Shown in pieces: positions 34,816 through 43,496 of a stretch of 49,159 nt of DNA (position 1 is the first letter of the stretch; the number at the start of each line of letters is the position of its first letter). Origin of the DNA: Nodosilinea sp. WJT8-NPBG4 (lineage in GTDB: Bacteria; Cyanobacteriota; Cyanobacteriia; Phormidesmidales; Phormidesmidaceae); contig JAHHHQ010000001.1 of assembly GCA_019359285.1 (NCBI GenBank), positions 1-49,159 of the forward strand. The letters run 5' to 3'. The notes below the pieces were generated by a model. That model searched no databases, had not been told where the DNA came from, and worked only from the letters and a program-made list of their open reading frames with translations. The translations under genes were made by a program, and so were the position numbers.

Positions 34816-34869
34816 CGTTAGGTTTTGGCGTTCTGCCGCCAGCCGCGCAGCCGCCGCCAGAACCTAACG
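34816..34869. repeat. 15-bp inverted repeat in the intergenic region
   Basis: Arms CGTTAGGTTTTGGCG (34816-34830) and CGCCAGAACCTAACG (34855-34869) pair at 14 of 15 positions around a GC-rich 24-bp loop. Placed between the DUF4331 and TPR genes; possibly an mRNA structure or a small dispersed repeat. Confidence 0.45.
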
Positions 34870-35005
34870 CTTAGCAGCCAGCGGCAGTTTCCTCTAATTC
34901 CTCCGTGTGAGGGCTGGGTTAGGGGCAATTAGTTCATGGCTCTGTTACCTGGTGCTGGCCCCCTGGGCTGGTAGAGACGTTGGGTAAGTGCAGGACGCGA
35001 TCGCA

Positions 35006-36340
35006 ATGGTACCTATCAAATCAATGGCATCGGCCTCGGGGCGAGCATCTATGTCTAGGGGCCTAGGTCTGGGTCTGCTCGCGCTTGGGGCAGTCGCTCT
35101 GACGCAGGCTTCGAATTGGCAATGGCCAACGTTTTGGCCTCAAACTGCCTACGAATATTCGTTTCCTGGCTTCCTCGATCGCCAGGGTCAGCAAACCCTA
35201 GAGCAGTCGATCTCGTTCTATCAGGGTCAAGTACAGAAGAACCCAACGGATGGGCTCGATCAAGCGACGCTGGCCAGTCTTTACATTCAGATGGCTCGCG
35301 CCACGCGCAATGACAGCTGGTATTTGCTGGCAGAAAAATCGGCCCAGCAGTCGCTGGCCAATTTGCCCTTTGACAATCAGGGGGCCGTCCTAGCCCTAGC
35401 TCAGATTGCTGAGGCCCAGCATGACTTCAAAACCGCCATTCGTCTAGCCCAAAGCGTAGGCCAGCCTGACGCCCTAGGACTCGTGGTCACAGCCAAGCTC
35501 GCGATGGGGCAGGTCGAAGACGCTGCTGCTGTGGCGAACCGGCTAGCGGACCAGTATCCGTCGCTAGGGAGCCTAACGCTCAAGGCGTTGGCCCACGAGG
35601 CCCAGGGGCAGGATGACCAAGCCCTGGCGGCTTTTCAGCAGGCGATCGCAGCGGAAGAACCCGACAACCCCACCGGTTCGGCCCAAGCTCGCGTGTTTTT
35701 GGGACGATTTTACGCTCAGTGGGGCGACCACAGAAGCGCCGAAGCTCTTTACCGAGAAGCGCTGCGGATCGTCCCCGACTATCCACTGGCCCATCTCCAG
35801 CGAGCCGAGTTGGCCACGGTGAAAGGCCACTACCGCACCGCCAAATATCACTACCAAGCAGTCGGAGGACCAACGGCTCTGCACGGCCTGGCTCGGCTGC
35901 AAGCCTTGCAGGGGCGATCGGCAACCGAGGCTTGGAAAGCTGCTGAAACTGAGCTGCGGCGCAACGTTGAGGGCAATGCATTAGGGCATCGGCGCGATTT
36001 GGCTCATTTGCTGCTGGAACGGGGTGACCCCGCCGATGTGGCAGAGGCAGTGGCGCTGATGGAAACCGAAACCGCCAACCGCCGCGATGCCCAAACCCTC
36101 GACACGTTGGCCTGGGCGCTGGGGTCAGCGGGCCGCCTGCCAGAGGCCCAGCAGGCGCTCCAGGAAGCATTGAACCAGGGAGTGCGCAGTGCGGCGATCG
36201 CCTACCGAGCAGGGGAGATTGAGTTAGCTCTCAATCATCCCGTCCAAGCGGAAGAATTTTTTCGTCAGGCGACCGAGATAGACCCCACGTTTACCCCCCA
36301 AACCCGGCAACGGTTAGGCCTAACTAAACAGGAGAAGTGA
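35006..36340 (+). CDS. Tetratricopeptide-repeat protein with N-terminal membrane anchor
   Basis: About 444 aa. A hydrophobic segment near the N-terminus (LGLGLLALGAVALTQAS) acts as signal or anchor. The rest is a string of TPR helices (YIQMARATRNDSWYLLAEKS, VFLGRFYAQWGDHRSAEALY, LDTLAWALGSAGRLPEAQQA). It is a protein-interaction scaffold facing the periplasm. Its stop overlaps the next ATG (TGATG), so it is coupled to the NicO transporter gene. A GTG at 34988 would lengthen it by six residues. Confidence 0.8.
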   Translation: MVPIKSMASASGRASMSRGLGLGLLALGAVALTQASNWQWPTFWPQTAYEYSFPGFLDRQGQQTLEQSISFYQGQVQKNPTDGLDQATLASLYIQMARATRNDSWYLLAEKSAQQSLANLPFDNQGAVLALAQIAEAQHDFKTAIRLAQSVGQPDALGLVVTAKLAMGQVEDAAAVANRLADQYPSLGSLTLKALAHEAQGQDDQALAAFQQAIAAEEPDNPTGSAQARVFLGRFYAQWGDHRSAEALYREALRIVPDYPLAHLQRAELATVKGHYRTAKYHYQAVGGPTALHGLARLQALQGRSATEAWKAAETELRRNVEGNALGHRRDLAHLLLERGDPADVAEAVALMETETANRRDAQTLDTLAWALGSAGRLPEAQQALQEALNQGVRSAAIAYRAGEIELALNHPVQAEEFFRQATEIDPTFTPQTRQRLGLTKQEK

Positions 36341-37815
36341 TGATTATTCAGCAGTTTCACTCGGGTTGGCGCCGCCTTCGTTGCCGCTGGTACAGTGCCT
36401 TGGGGCTGTTAGTTGCCCTCAGCTGCATTGGGGTCGGGCTGGCGATCGCCCCGCCCGCCGCCGCCCATTGGGGAGATTTGGCCGCCGCTGAAATTGCCAC
36501 GGAGGGGACGGAAACGCGCATTGCCCTGACCTACCCAACTGGGTTGACCGCCTTTGCTGATGACGACAGCAGCGGACAGCTCTCTACCGACGAACTGATT
36601 CGCCATCAAGGGGCATTGACGCGACAGCTTGAGACTGCGATCGCCCTCAGAGACAGCCGTAACCAGTCGCCCCGGCTGACCCTTCAGCCCGCCGTAGATA
36701 GCGCATCTGCCAATGCCAGGATTGCCCCCGGCAGCCACACCACGTTGCAATTGCTGTACGCCTGGGCAGAGCCACCCTCGGGGTTGGCGATCGCTTACAC
36801 CTTGTTTCCGCGCGATGCGCCCGAGGCCAGCTGTCTGGCCACCATTGCCCAAAACGGGCAGGTCACCAACCATGTCTTCACCCCTCAAGACCCTACCTTC
36901 ACCGTGAGACCCGCAGGCTCAGCCGCTTTGGGCAGCAAAGCTTGGTTTGTCACACTGCTCGGCGCATTTTTGTGGGGGGCGGTGCACTCGCTGTCGCCAG
37001 GGCACGGCAAAACCTTGGTGGGAGCCTATCTGGTGGGCGAACGGGCCACCTCCCGCCACGCCTTGTTTTTGGCGTTGACAACCACCGTAACCCACACCCT
37101 TGGCGTCTTTGCACTAGGGTTGATTACCCTGGCGGCGGCCCGCTATGTGCTGCCCGAGCAAATTTATCCCTGGCTGAGCCTGCTCTCAGGGGCCATGATT
37201 GTCTGCATCGGTGCCAATCTAACTTTTCAGCGGCGGCAGCGCTCTAGCCATCAACCCAGCACCCACGCTCACGCCCCCAATGAACTGGCTCACGCCCCCG
37301 CTACTGGTGAACTAGCTCACGCCGATTCCCACAAAAATTTCCACGTCCACGATCGCCCTCACCATTCCCATGGGCATCACTCCCATACCGAGCATCATGT
37401 CCACGACTCCGAGCATCATGCCCACCCCAAAGACTCCACTCATCAACACCACGGCGAACATTCTCACAGCCACTTGCCCGTGACGCCCGACGGCACCGCC
37501 CTGTCCTGGCGCAGTTTGCTCATGCTGGGATTGTCGGCGGGGCTGGTGCCCTGTCCAGCAGCTCTGGTACTGCTGCTAGGGGCGATCGCCTTTGGCAATC
37601 CAATCTCAGGGTTGCTGCTAGTGGTGGCCTTTAGCCTGGGGCTGGCCAGCGTTTTAGCGGGTTTGGGCCTACTGCTGGTTTCGGCCAAACGAGTATTTAA
37701 GCAGGTGTCCGTGCCTCGCCTTCAGTCCTTGCAGTGGCTACCGCTAGCCAGCGCGGTGGGCATCACCATTATTGGTCTAGGCATTTCAACCCGATCGATC
37801 ATGCAGCTGCTCTAA
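36340..37815 (+). CDS. NicO/RcnA-type nickel-cobalt transporter with His-rich loop
   Basis: 491-aa membrane protein. The N-terminal signal segment (LGLLVALSCIGVGLAIAPPA) leads into a roughly 180-residue periplasmic domain, then membrane segments starting with TLLGAFLWGAVHSLSPGHGKTLVGAYLVG, where the H-x4-GHGK-type motif typical of NicO is visible. A long cytoplasm/periplasm loop of about 70 residues is packed with histidines (HHSHGHHSHTEHH and more), likely a metal buffer, followed by LGLSAGLVPCPAALVLLLGA. The ATG at 36340 has GGAG just upstream and overlaps the TPR gene's stop. Ion specificity cannot be read from sequence. Confidence 0.85.
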   Translation: MIIQQFHSGWRRLRCRWYSALGLLVALSCIGVGLAIAPPAAAHWGDLAAAEIATEGTETRIALTYPTGLTAFADDDSSGQLSTDELIRHQGALTRQLETAIALRDSRNQSPRLTLQPAVDSASANARIAPGSHTTLQLLYAWAEPPSGLAIAYTLFPRDAPEASCLATIAQNGQVTNHVFTPQDPTFTVRPAGSAALGSKAWFVTLLGAFLWGAVHSLSPGHGKTLVGAYLVGERATSRHALFLALTTTVTHTLGVFALGLITLAAARYVLPEQIYPWLSLLSGAMIVCIGANLTFQRRQRSSHQPSTHAHAPNELAHAPATGELAHADSHKNFHVHDRPHHSHGHHSHTEHHVHDSEHHAHPKDSTHQHHGEHSHSHLPVTPDGTALSWRSLLMLGLSAGLVPCPAALVLLLGAIAFGNPISGLLLVVAFSLGLASVLAGLGLLLVSAKRVFKQVSVPRLQSLQWLPLASAVGITIIGLGISTRSIMQLL

Positions 37816-37886
37816 CGCCTTTCAGCACAAAAGTTTCACCGCCAACGTTTTTGCTCAGCGACCAATTTGCCCCTTTCGATTACAGG

Positions 37887-38180
37887 ATGCACACCATGCC
37901 GACCCTCTTACGCTGGACGATGACCCTGCCCCTGGCGATCGCCTTTGTCTCGCCCGCCCTAGCCAATCCGGCTGCACCCCCGCGCCAGGCTGAATCTGTT
38001 GTATCTTTCTTTTGCTTCATGGTCACCACCGATGGCCAAGTGCGCGACCTCTCGTCGCTCTGCGGCAGCTCTGCGGATGCCGCCCCTCAAACAGTGGTTC
38101 AAAATACCGAGCCCTGCTATTTCTTAGATAGCGATGGCAAGCCCTGTACGGCAACAGGTAGACCCGTCTTTAGCAATTAG
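37887..38180 (+). CDS. Small secreted protein of unknown function
   Basis: 97 aa. The signal peptide is MPTLLRWTMTLPLAIAFVSP ending ALA, and the mature part of about 70 residues has four cysteines (FFCFM, SLCGS, EPCYF, KPCTA) that could form disulphides. A second ATG at 37896 is equally possible. I do not recognise a family. It lies 70 bp after the NicO gene on the same strand and may belong to the same transcription unit. Confidence 0.6.
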   Translation: MHTMPTLLRWTMTLPLAIAFVSPALANPAAPPRQAESVVSFFCFMVTTDGQVRDLSSLCGSSADAAPQTVVQNTEPCYFLDSDGKPCTATGRPVFSN

Positions 38181-38393
38181 CGTTAGTTAGTTTGACAATC
38201 ATTACTAGCCAGGCAAAAGTGTCGGGCTCACGAAAAGGCACCCTAGATTCAACTCCACCGAAATAAGGCGAAACTATCCCAAGCGCCATGTCTCAAAGCT
38301 TGATCATTGCCTTGAGCCCAATCGTAGGGCAAACGGTGGTTTGCCCAGTACAACTGCCGCCCTAAAAATGGCCGTATAGCCGGCGGATGGCAA

Positions 38394-39092
38394 CTACCTG
38401 GGACACTGATCGTTTAGGCTCCAGTCGTAGGGTAGATAGCGGATCTCAGTAAGCGCCGATAGGGGTGAACTCGGACTGAGGTACGTGCCAATGTAGTCGG
38501 GCACCGAGGGGGAAACCCGCAAAAAGTCTTCGCCGTACCACTTAAAGATTTTGCTGCAGTAAAGAATCCCAGTCTCGGCGTCGTAGCGTACCTTTTCGGG
38601 ATTGTGGATAAAGCGGTGGGCGTCGGTTTCGAGCTGGGCCTCAACAATATCGGGCCAGTAGGCCTCGTTACGCAGAATCGGGCATCCCCCCGAGGCACAG
38701 ACCAGAGCAAAGTGCGTGCGTGGCTCTTTGAACTGGGAGCGCAGAGTGCCGTGTTCAATGCCGTTGAGGCTCACAGATTGGCCATCTAAACGGTAGAGAG
38801 AGCGGCTGAAAAATCGCCAGAATGCCAGCCAGTTGGGTATCCCCAGCACCTTAGGCAAAATCGAGTCGAGGGGGTAGCGCGCCAGCACCTGCTGAATAAC
38901 GAGGGCGTTGTAGAGATTGATGAGCAGGGCCAACGATTCTTCAGCGGTCAAACCATCGCGGCTTTCGGGCAACGAGGTCAGCCAAGCGTCTAAATCGCGG
39001 GCAGCCTCGCGCTGCCAGCGAGCGTAGTCAACCCGGCCCTGGTCATCGACGTAGGTCTGAAGCAGCGTATTCCAGGGAGTAAAATCTAGCAT
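38394..39092 (-). CDS. DUF547 domain protein
   Basis: 232 aa from the ATG at 39092. DUF547 landmarks are LLINLYNALVIQQVL, LNGIEHGTLRSQFKEPRTHFALVCASGGCP (positions roughly 120-150) and KIFKWYGEDF. It has the Cys/His arrangement of the family, whose activity is not established; it is thought to have a papain-like fold. The start codon overlaps head-to-head with that of the rhodanese gene (both read from CATG at 39090-39093). DUF547 genes neighbour arsenosugar genes in cyanobacteria. Confidence 0.85.
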   Translation of the reverse strand: MLDFTPWNTLLQTYVDDQGRVDYARWQREAARDLDAWLTSLPESRDGLTAEESLALLINLYNALVIQQVLARYPLDSILPKVLGIPNWLAFWRFFSRSLYRLDGQSVSLNGIEHGTLRSQFKEPRTHFALVCASGGCPILRNEAYWPDIVEAQLETDAHRFIHNPEKVRYDAETGILYCSKIFKWYGEDFLRVSPSVPDYIGTYLSPSSPLSALTEIRYLPYDWSLNDQCPR

Positions 39093-39660
39093 GCCTGTCT
39101 CCTGCGTCTGGCGCGTAATGCCTATGTTCCCAATGCCAACCCCAATGGTGCCGCTGCGGCCCTTAGCGCAGACCTTGGCCTGGTGGGCAGTAAACCGCTG
39201 GGTGCAACGGGCGTTTCCGGAGGTACCAACTCTGACCACTCAACAGCTCGCCGATTGGCTAAGCCAGGGCAGAGCACCTTCCCCTATTCTGATCGATGTG
39301 CGCCGAGACGACGAGTTTGCCGTTAGCCACCTACCGGAAGCCCACCGCGCTGCCAGTCTAGAGGCGGTGCTGGCCCTGGGGCTAGCCCCAGATCAGCCCA
39401 TCGTGGCCTACTGTTCGGTGGGCTACCGCTCGGCTCGGCTGGTGGACCAACTGCAAGGGCTGGGTTATACCGAGGTGTATAACTTAGCGGGATCCATCTT
39501 TAAGTGGGCCAATGAGGGGCGATCGCTGGTTAGCGAAAGCCAGCCGGAGCCTCAAGTGCATCCCTACAACGCCATCTGGGGAATATTGCTCAAGCCTGGT
39601 CTGGCCTCGCCCCTGGCCAAAGACGATGAGGAATATCCCAAGGACGACGGCGTTCTCTAA
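39091..39660 (+). CDS. Rhodanese-domain protein
   Basis: 189 aa. The N-terminal 35 residues contain hydrophobic sequence (LAQTLAWWAVNRWVQ), possibly a membrane-associated helix. The rhodanese domain runs from about 47 to 145: LTTQQLADWLSQG, PILIDVRRDDEFAVSHLPEAHR, and the active loop YCSVGYRSARLV with the catalytic Cys, then VYNLAGSIFKWANEGRSL. It would act in sulphur transfer or thiol chemistry. Other starts at 39118, 39124 or 39133 would remove the overlap with the divergent gene. Its 3' end overlaps the convergent glycosyltransferase by 4 bp. Confidence 0.85.
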   Translation: MPVSCVWRVMPMFPMPTPMVPLRPLAQTLAWWAVNRWVQRAFPEVPTLTTQQLADWLSQGRAPSPILIDVRRDDEFAVSHLPEAHRAASLEAVLALGLAPDQPIVAYCSVGYRSARLVDQLQGLGYTEVYNLAGSIFKWANEGRSLVSESQPEPQVHPYNAIWGILLKPGLASPLAKDDEEYPKDDGVL

Positions 39661-40307
39661 ACGCCCCCGCTGACGATGCGCTCCCACTGGGGTAGGTCTG
39701 CGGGATAGTCAATATCGGTGAGGGGGGTCAGCAGTTCAACGGTGAGACCCTGAGCAGTGGCGATCGCCAGAGTTTGCTCCAGCACCCGATCGGTTCCCCA
39801 ATCAATGTCTTTAAAGAGAACAGTCTCTAGCTGCCGCAGCCCAATTAGGTAGTAGCCGCCGTCGGTGGCGGGGCCAATCGCTACATCGACCCGCTCTAGC
39901 GCCTGGAGAGCAGCGGCTAGGTGATCGACGCCCAGTGCGGGGCAGTCGCTGCCGATGGCGATCGCCCCAGGGCGTCCCAGATCAAAGCTTTGGCTAAAAG
40001 CGGCAATTAGGCGATCGCCCAGGGAACCCGAGCTTTGGGCGCAATAGGTGACGGCACTGCCCAACCAGTCCTGCATCTGCGCCAGATTGCCCCCAGCAAA
40101 GTAAACCTCCACCGCTAGGGGCAAATGCTGGGTCGCAGCCGTCACTTGAGTGAGCATATGCTCAGTCATCTGGCGTTGAAGCGTCGCCGCCCCCTCTGGC
40201 CCCAGGTGGGGAATCAGTCGAGTCTTGGTGCGCCCGGGTTCTGGGTAGCGGGTAAACATCAACAGGCCGAAGGGCCTCTCTCCAGCGCTGGCCTGTGATC
40301 GAGCCAT
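39657..40307 (-). CDS. TIGR04282-family (arsenosugar type) glycosyltransferase
   Basis: 216 aa. The family signature FGLLMFTRYPEPGRTKTRLIP is near the start, followed by AIAIGSDCPALGVDHLAAAL, VAIGPATDGGYYLIGL and TDIDYPADLPQWE. This is the nucleotidyltransferase-like GT of cyanobacterial arsenosugar clusters, partner of TIGR04283. It is convergent with the rhodanese gene (4-bp overlap of stops). Donor and acceptor cannot be inferred from sequence. Confidence 0.88.
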   Translation of the reverse strand: MARSQASAGERPFGLLMFTRYPEPGRTKTRLIPHLGPEGAATLQRQMTEHMLTQVTAATQHLPLAVEVYFAGGNLAQMQDWLGSAVTYCAQSSGSLGDRLIAAFSQSFDLGRPGAIAIGSDCPALGVDHLAAALQALERVDVAIGPATDGGYYLIGLRQLETVLFKDIDWGTDRVLEQTLAIATAQGLTVELLTPLTDIDYPADLPQWERIVSGGV

Positions 40308-40445
40308 AGTGAACTTGCCCTGCGGTATTTGTGCTATTTATCATGGACCGGTGTTGTCCCAAGTTGGCTCCTGGGGCGATCGCAAGGCAACAAGCTATCA
40401 ACATTCCATTATCCAGCAATAACCCAACGCCCTAGTCCACACCAA

Positions 40446-40474
40446 CAAAAAAGGCGCGGCCGAGGCCGCGCCTT
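40446..40474 (-). terminator. Intrinsic terminator of the Deg/HtrA gene
   Basis: A perfect 11-bp GC-rich stem (AAGGCGCGGCC with GGCCGCGCCTT, 2-bp loop, 40451-40474) is followed on the minus strand by a run of six T. It is located about 45 bp after the protease stop. Confidence 0.9.
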
Positions 40475-40517
40475 GATGCATCAGTTCCACCGTAGTGAGG
40501 GGAACCTGGTAGATGTA

Positions 40518-41825
40518 TTAGCGAGTCGGCAGGTTGCCAGGACGCACTGTAACGGTTTGCTCGCGACCGTCGCGCCGCAGGGTCAAGGCCAGGTCTTGGC
40601 CAACGGTCGAACCCTCTACCGCCTGCTGTACGGCAGCACTTTCCTTAACGGGCTGGCCCTCAACGGCCACAATCACGTCACCTTCGCGCAGGCCACCTCG
40701 GGCCGCTGGGGAATTAGGCATCACCTGCACAATCAGCACGCCTTCCTCTTCCTCCACGGTGAAAGGCCGGTCGGGGCTATTGTTGATGTTTTCCTTCACC
40801 TCGGGCGACAGATTCGCCATCTGAATGCCAAGGTAGGCATGCTCCACCCGGCCGGTTTCAATTAGCTGGGCGCTGATCCGCTGCACGGTGTTAATGGGAA
40901 TGGCAAAACCGATGCCCTGCGCTCCCTGGATAATAGCGGTGTTGACGCCAATCACCTCGCCGTTGAGGTTGAGTAAGGGGCCACCGGAGTTGCCGGGGTT
41001 AATGGCAGCATCGGTCTGAATAAATTCAACCCGCTTGTCGGGCACACCCACCTCGCGGCTAGATCGACCAGTGGCGCTGATGATCCCGGCGGTGACTGTG
41101 CTGTCGAGGCCTAGCGGGTTGCCAATGGCGATCGCCCACTCGCCCGTCTGCAGCTGATTTGAGTTGCTAATGGATACAGTAGGCAGGTCGTTGGCCTCAA
41201 TCTTGATGACGGCCACGTCGGTCACCTGATCGGCTCCTAGCACCTCGCCGGTGAAGCTACGACCGTCCGTCAGGGTGACCTGCACCTCGTCAGCCCCAGC
41301 TACCACGTGAGCGTTAGTAATGATTTGCCCGTCGGCGGAGGTAATAAAACCAGAGCCCACGCCCCGCTGCACCTGCTCCCCTTGGGGCGGCTGCATATTG
41401 CCAAAGAACTGTCGGAAGAAGGGGTCTTGGAACATCGGCGGCAGGTTGGTTTGCACCGTGCGGGCCGCGTCGATGCGAACAACCGAGGGTTCTACCTGAC
41501 GCACAATGTCAGCAATGACGTTGGGGCTAGATACCGAGGGCGCGATCGCCAGACCGTTCTGAGCAACGCTGCCCTGGGGTTGGCGCTCTTGAGCCTCCGC
41601 CTCAGGAGCGGCCGAATCGCGATCGCCGTTCCAGAAGCCATTGTCCCAAAAGACGTCGGTCGTGGTCGGCTGGCTGTTGGTCGAAGGCTGCACCAGGGCG
41701 CTGATGGCCTGGCCACCGGCAGTGGCGATTCCTGCCCCCAACATCACCAGGGCTAACGACTTAGCGGCGGGCCGCACACTGCGCCCAGAACCCCGCTCAG
41801 AACGCTCAGAACCATCCTTCTCCAT
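40518..41825 (-). CDS. HtrA/Deg serine protease with PDZ domain
   Basis: 435 aa from the ATG at 41825, which has GAGG 9 nt upstream. A membrane anchor or signal lies at about 23-45 ([20 protein letters not shown]), then a linker rich in Glu/Gln/Pro. The trypsin-like domain has the triad His173 (TNAHVV), Asp203 (VTDVAVIK) and Ser280 (NPGNSGGPL). A single PDZ domain follows ([20 protein letters not shown]). It is of the cyanobacterial HhoA/HhoB/HtrA type, degrading misfolded periplasmic proteins under heat and light stress. Monocistronic, with a strong terminator. Confidence 0.92.
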   Translation of the reverse strand: MEKDGSERSERGSGRSVRPAAKSLALVMLGAGIATAGGQAISALVQPSTNSQPTTTDVFWDNGFWNGDRDSAAPEAEAQERQPQGSVAQNGLAIAPSVSSPNVIADIVRQVEPSVVRIDAARTVQTNLPPMFQDPFFRQFFGNMQPPQGEQVQRGVGSGFITSADGQIITNAHVVAGADEVQVTLTDGRSFTGEVLGADQVTDVAVIKIEANDLPTVSISNSNQLQTGEWAIAIGNPLGLDSTVTAGIISATGRSSREVGVPDKRVEFIQTDAAINPGNSGGPLLNLNGEVIGVNTAIIQGAQGIGFAIPINTVQRISAQLIETGRVEHAYLGIQMANLSPEVKENINNSPDRPFTVEEEEGVLIVQVMPNSPAARGGLREGDVIVAVEGQPVKESAAVQQAVEGSTVGQDLALTLRRDGREQTVTVRPGNLPTR

Positions 41826-42019
41826 TGCTGTTACCTCGTTTGTATCTCGATTGATGTTTACAACAATAGAGTTATGGTATGGCGCAGCAATGGCGGGTGG
41901 GTGGCGAAGCTGTGACACTTTGACCCGTTTGACTGTGACGCTTTGGCGTAGGGGCGATGGGGTATAGGGTTGAGGGTATAGGGGTTAGGGAATGGCCTTA
42001 CTCCTTGCCCTCAAGCCCT

Positions 42020-42949
42020 CTAGTATTTGATGCCGTCGCGCTCCTTATCCTTCTTGGGCACGTGAGGCACGTTGAGCGCGGCGTATTTGGCCACAAAGTC
42101 AATAATCTTGCCCGCCACATCTATATCGGTGGCCTTTTCGATCCCTTCGAGGCCGGGCGACGAGTTGACCTCCATCACCACGGGACCGTGGTTGGAGCGC
42201 AGCAGATCTACCCCAGCCACCCGTAGGCCCATGGCCTTAGCAGCGCGAATGGCGGTGCTGCGTTCCTCGGGGGTGAGGCGCACTCGACTGGCCGATCCAC
42301 CCCGGTGCAGGTTAGATCGAAACTCCCCCGGTGCCCCCTGGCGCTTCATGGCGGCCACCACCTTGTCGCCAATCACAAAGCAGCGAAGATCCATGCCGCC
42401 CGCTTCTTTAATAAACTCCTGCACCAGAATGTTGGCGTCGAGGCCGCGAAAGGCTTCAATCACAGACTTGGCCGCCTGCTGGGTTTCGGCCAGCACCACG
42501 CCAATGCCCTGGGTGCCTTCCAACAGCTTGATCACCAGGGGGGCACCACCGACAATATCGACCAGGCCGTCAATGTCTTTGGTGGAGTGGGCAAAGCCGG
42601 TCACCGGCAGGCCAATGCCTCGACGAGCCATAATTTGCAGCGACCTGAGCTTGTCGCGCGACCTGGAGATTGCCATGGAGGTGTTGGCCGTAAACACCCC
42701 CATAATTTCAAACTGGCGCACCACCGCCGTGCCGTAGAACGTGTTCGACGCTCCGATGCGGGGAATCACCGCATCAATATCGATCAGGGGTTGGCTTTGA
42801 TACATCACTTTGGGCTGGTGGGAGGTGATGTTCATGTAGCAGCGCAGGTGGTCAATCACCTGTACTTCGTGGCCACGTTCTTCCCCCGCCTGCTTCAGTC
42901 GCCGTGTCGAGTAGAGGGTGGCATCCCTGGATAAAATCGCAATTTTCAT
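42020..42949 (-). CDS. rimK: RimK-family ATP-grasp ligase (ribosomal protein S6 modification type)
   Basis: 309 aa aligned along its full length with E. coli RimK as I remember it: [96 protein letters not shown] and [15 protein letters not shown]. The ATP-grasp glycine loop and the metal-binding E-x-N are intact. It adds glutamate to the S6 C-terminus or makes poly-glutamate. An ATG at 42967 overlaps the upstream stop as ATGA and would add six residues; the family usually starts at MKIAI. It forms an operon with the zinc protease-like gene before it. Confidence 0.93.
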   Translation of the reverse strand: MKIAILSRDATLYSTRRLKQAGEERGHEVQVIDHLRCYMNITSHQPKVMYQSQPLIDIDAVIPRIGASNTFYGTAVVRQFEIMGVFTANTSMAISRSRDKLRSLQIMARRGIGLPVTGFAHSTKDIDGLVDIVGGAPLVIKLLEGTQGIGVVLAETQQAAKSVIEAFRGLDANILVQEFIKEAGGMDLRCFVIGDKVVAAMKRQGAPGEFRSNLHRGGSASRVRLTPEERSTAIRAAKAMGLRVAGVDLLRSNHGPVVMEVNSSPGLEGIEKATDIDVAGKIIDFVAKYAALNVPHVPKKDKERDGIKY

Positions 42950-42963
42950 GACGCTCTTAGAAG

Positions 42964-43455
42964 TCATCCTTGGGGGTTGTGCTTAGGGGTAGATATCGGC
43001 AAAGGGGTCTGTTCGGGCAGGGGTTGCAGGTACGATCGCCCCGGATCCACCAAATAGCGACGGCGCACCGCCTGGCGGCCCAGCAGCATACGAAAGCCCA
43101 TCTCGTCTCGATTGGTCAGCGTCAGCTCAATCGCCCACACCACACCGCCCACCTGCACCAGGGTTTCAATCACCGGGCGCATCTCCTCCTGCCCTCCTGA
43201 GTTGCGCACCATGCGCTCCTCTAGCAGAGCGGCCTCGGCGGTAACAATATAGTCGTCATTGCGCTGGATTGGGTGGGCGTGAAAACGCACCATAGCCCTG
43301 CCTGCCCGCTCAAAGCGCTCCACAGCAAAGGCATGGAGCGCCGATGACCGCGCCCCGGTGTCAATCTTAGCTTTAATAACCTGAACTCCCAGCGTCGGCA
43401 GGGCTATCCACTCTCGCCAACCAATAATTGCAGCCGTTGCAGCACCAGAACGCAT
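42964..43455 (-). CDS. RimB-like 'ATP-dependent zinc protease' family protein
   Basis: 163 aa from the ATG at 43455 (an earlier start at 43482 is open). Pattern of the retropepsin-like family usually next to rim[21 protein letters not shown], then [11 protein letters not shown] with the D-T-G active-site triplet, a central strand region, and [20 protein letters not shown]. Aspartic-type folding despite the 'zinc protease' name in databases. Coupled to rimK by an overlapping ATGA, so the two probably act together on glutamylated proteins. Confidence 0.85.
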   Translation of the reverse strand: MRSGAATAAIIGWREWIALPTLGVQVIKAKIDTGARSSALHAFAVERFERAGRAMVRFHAHPIQRNDDYIVTAEAALLEERMVRNSGGQEEMRPVIETLVQVGGVVWAIELTLTNRDEMGFRMLLGRQAVRRRYLVDPGRSYLQPLPEQTPLPISTPKHNPQG

Positions 43456-43496
43456 ACCACCTCTGAGAGCATAACAGGACAAGGGACGGTTTTAGC

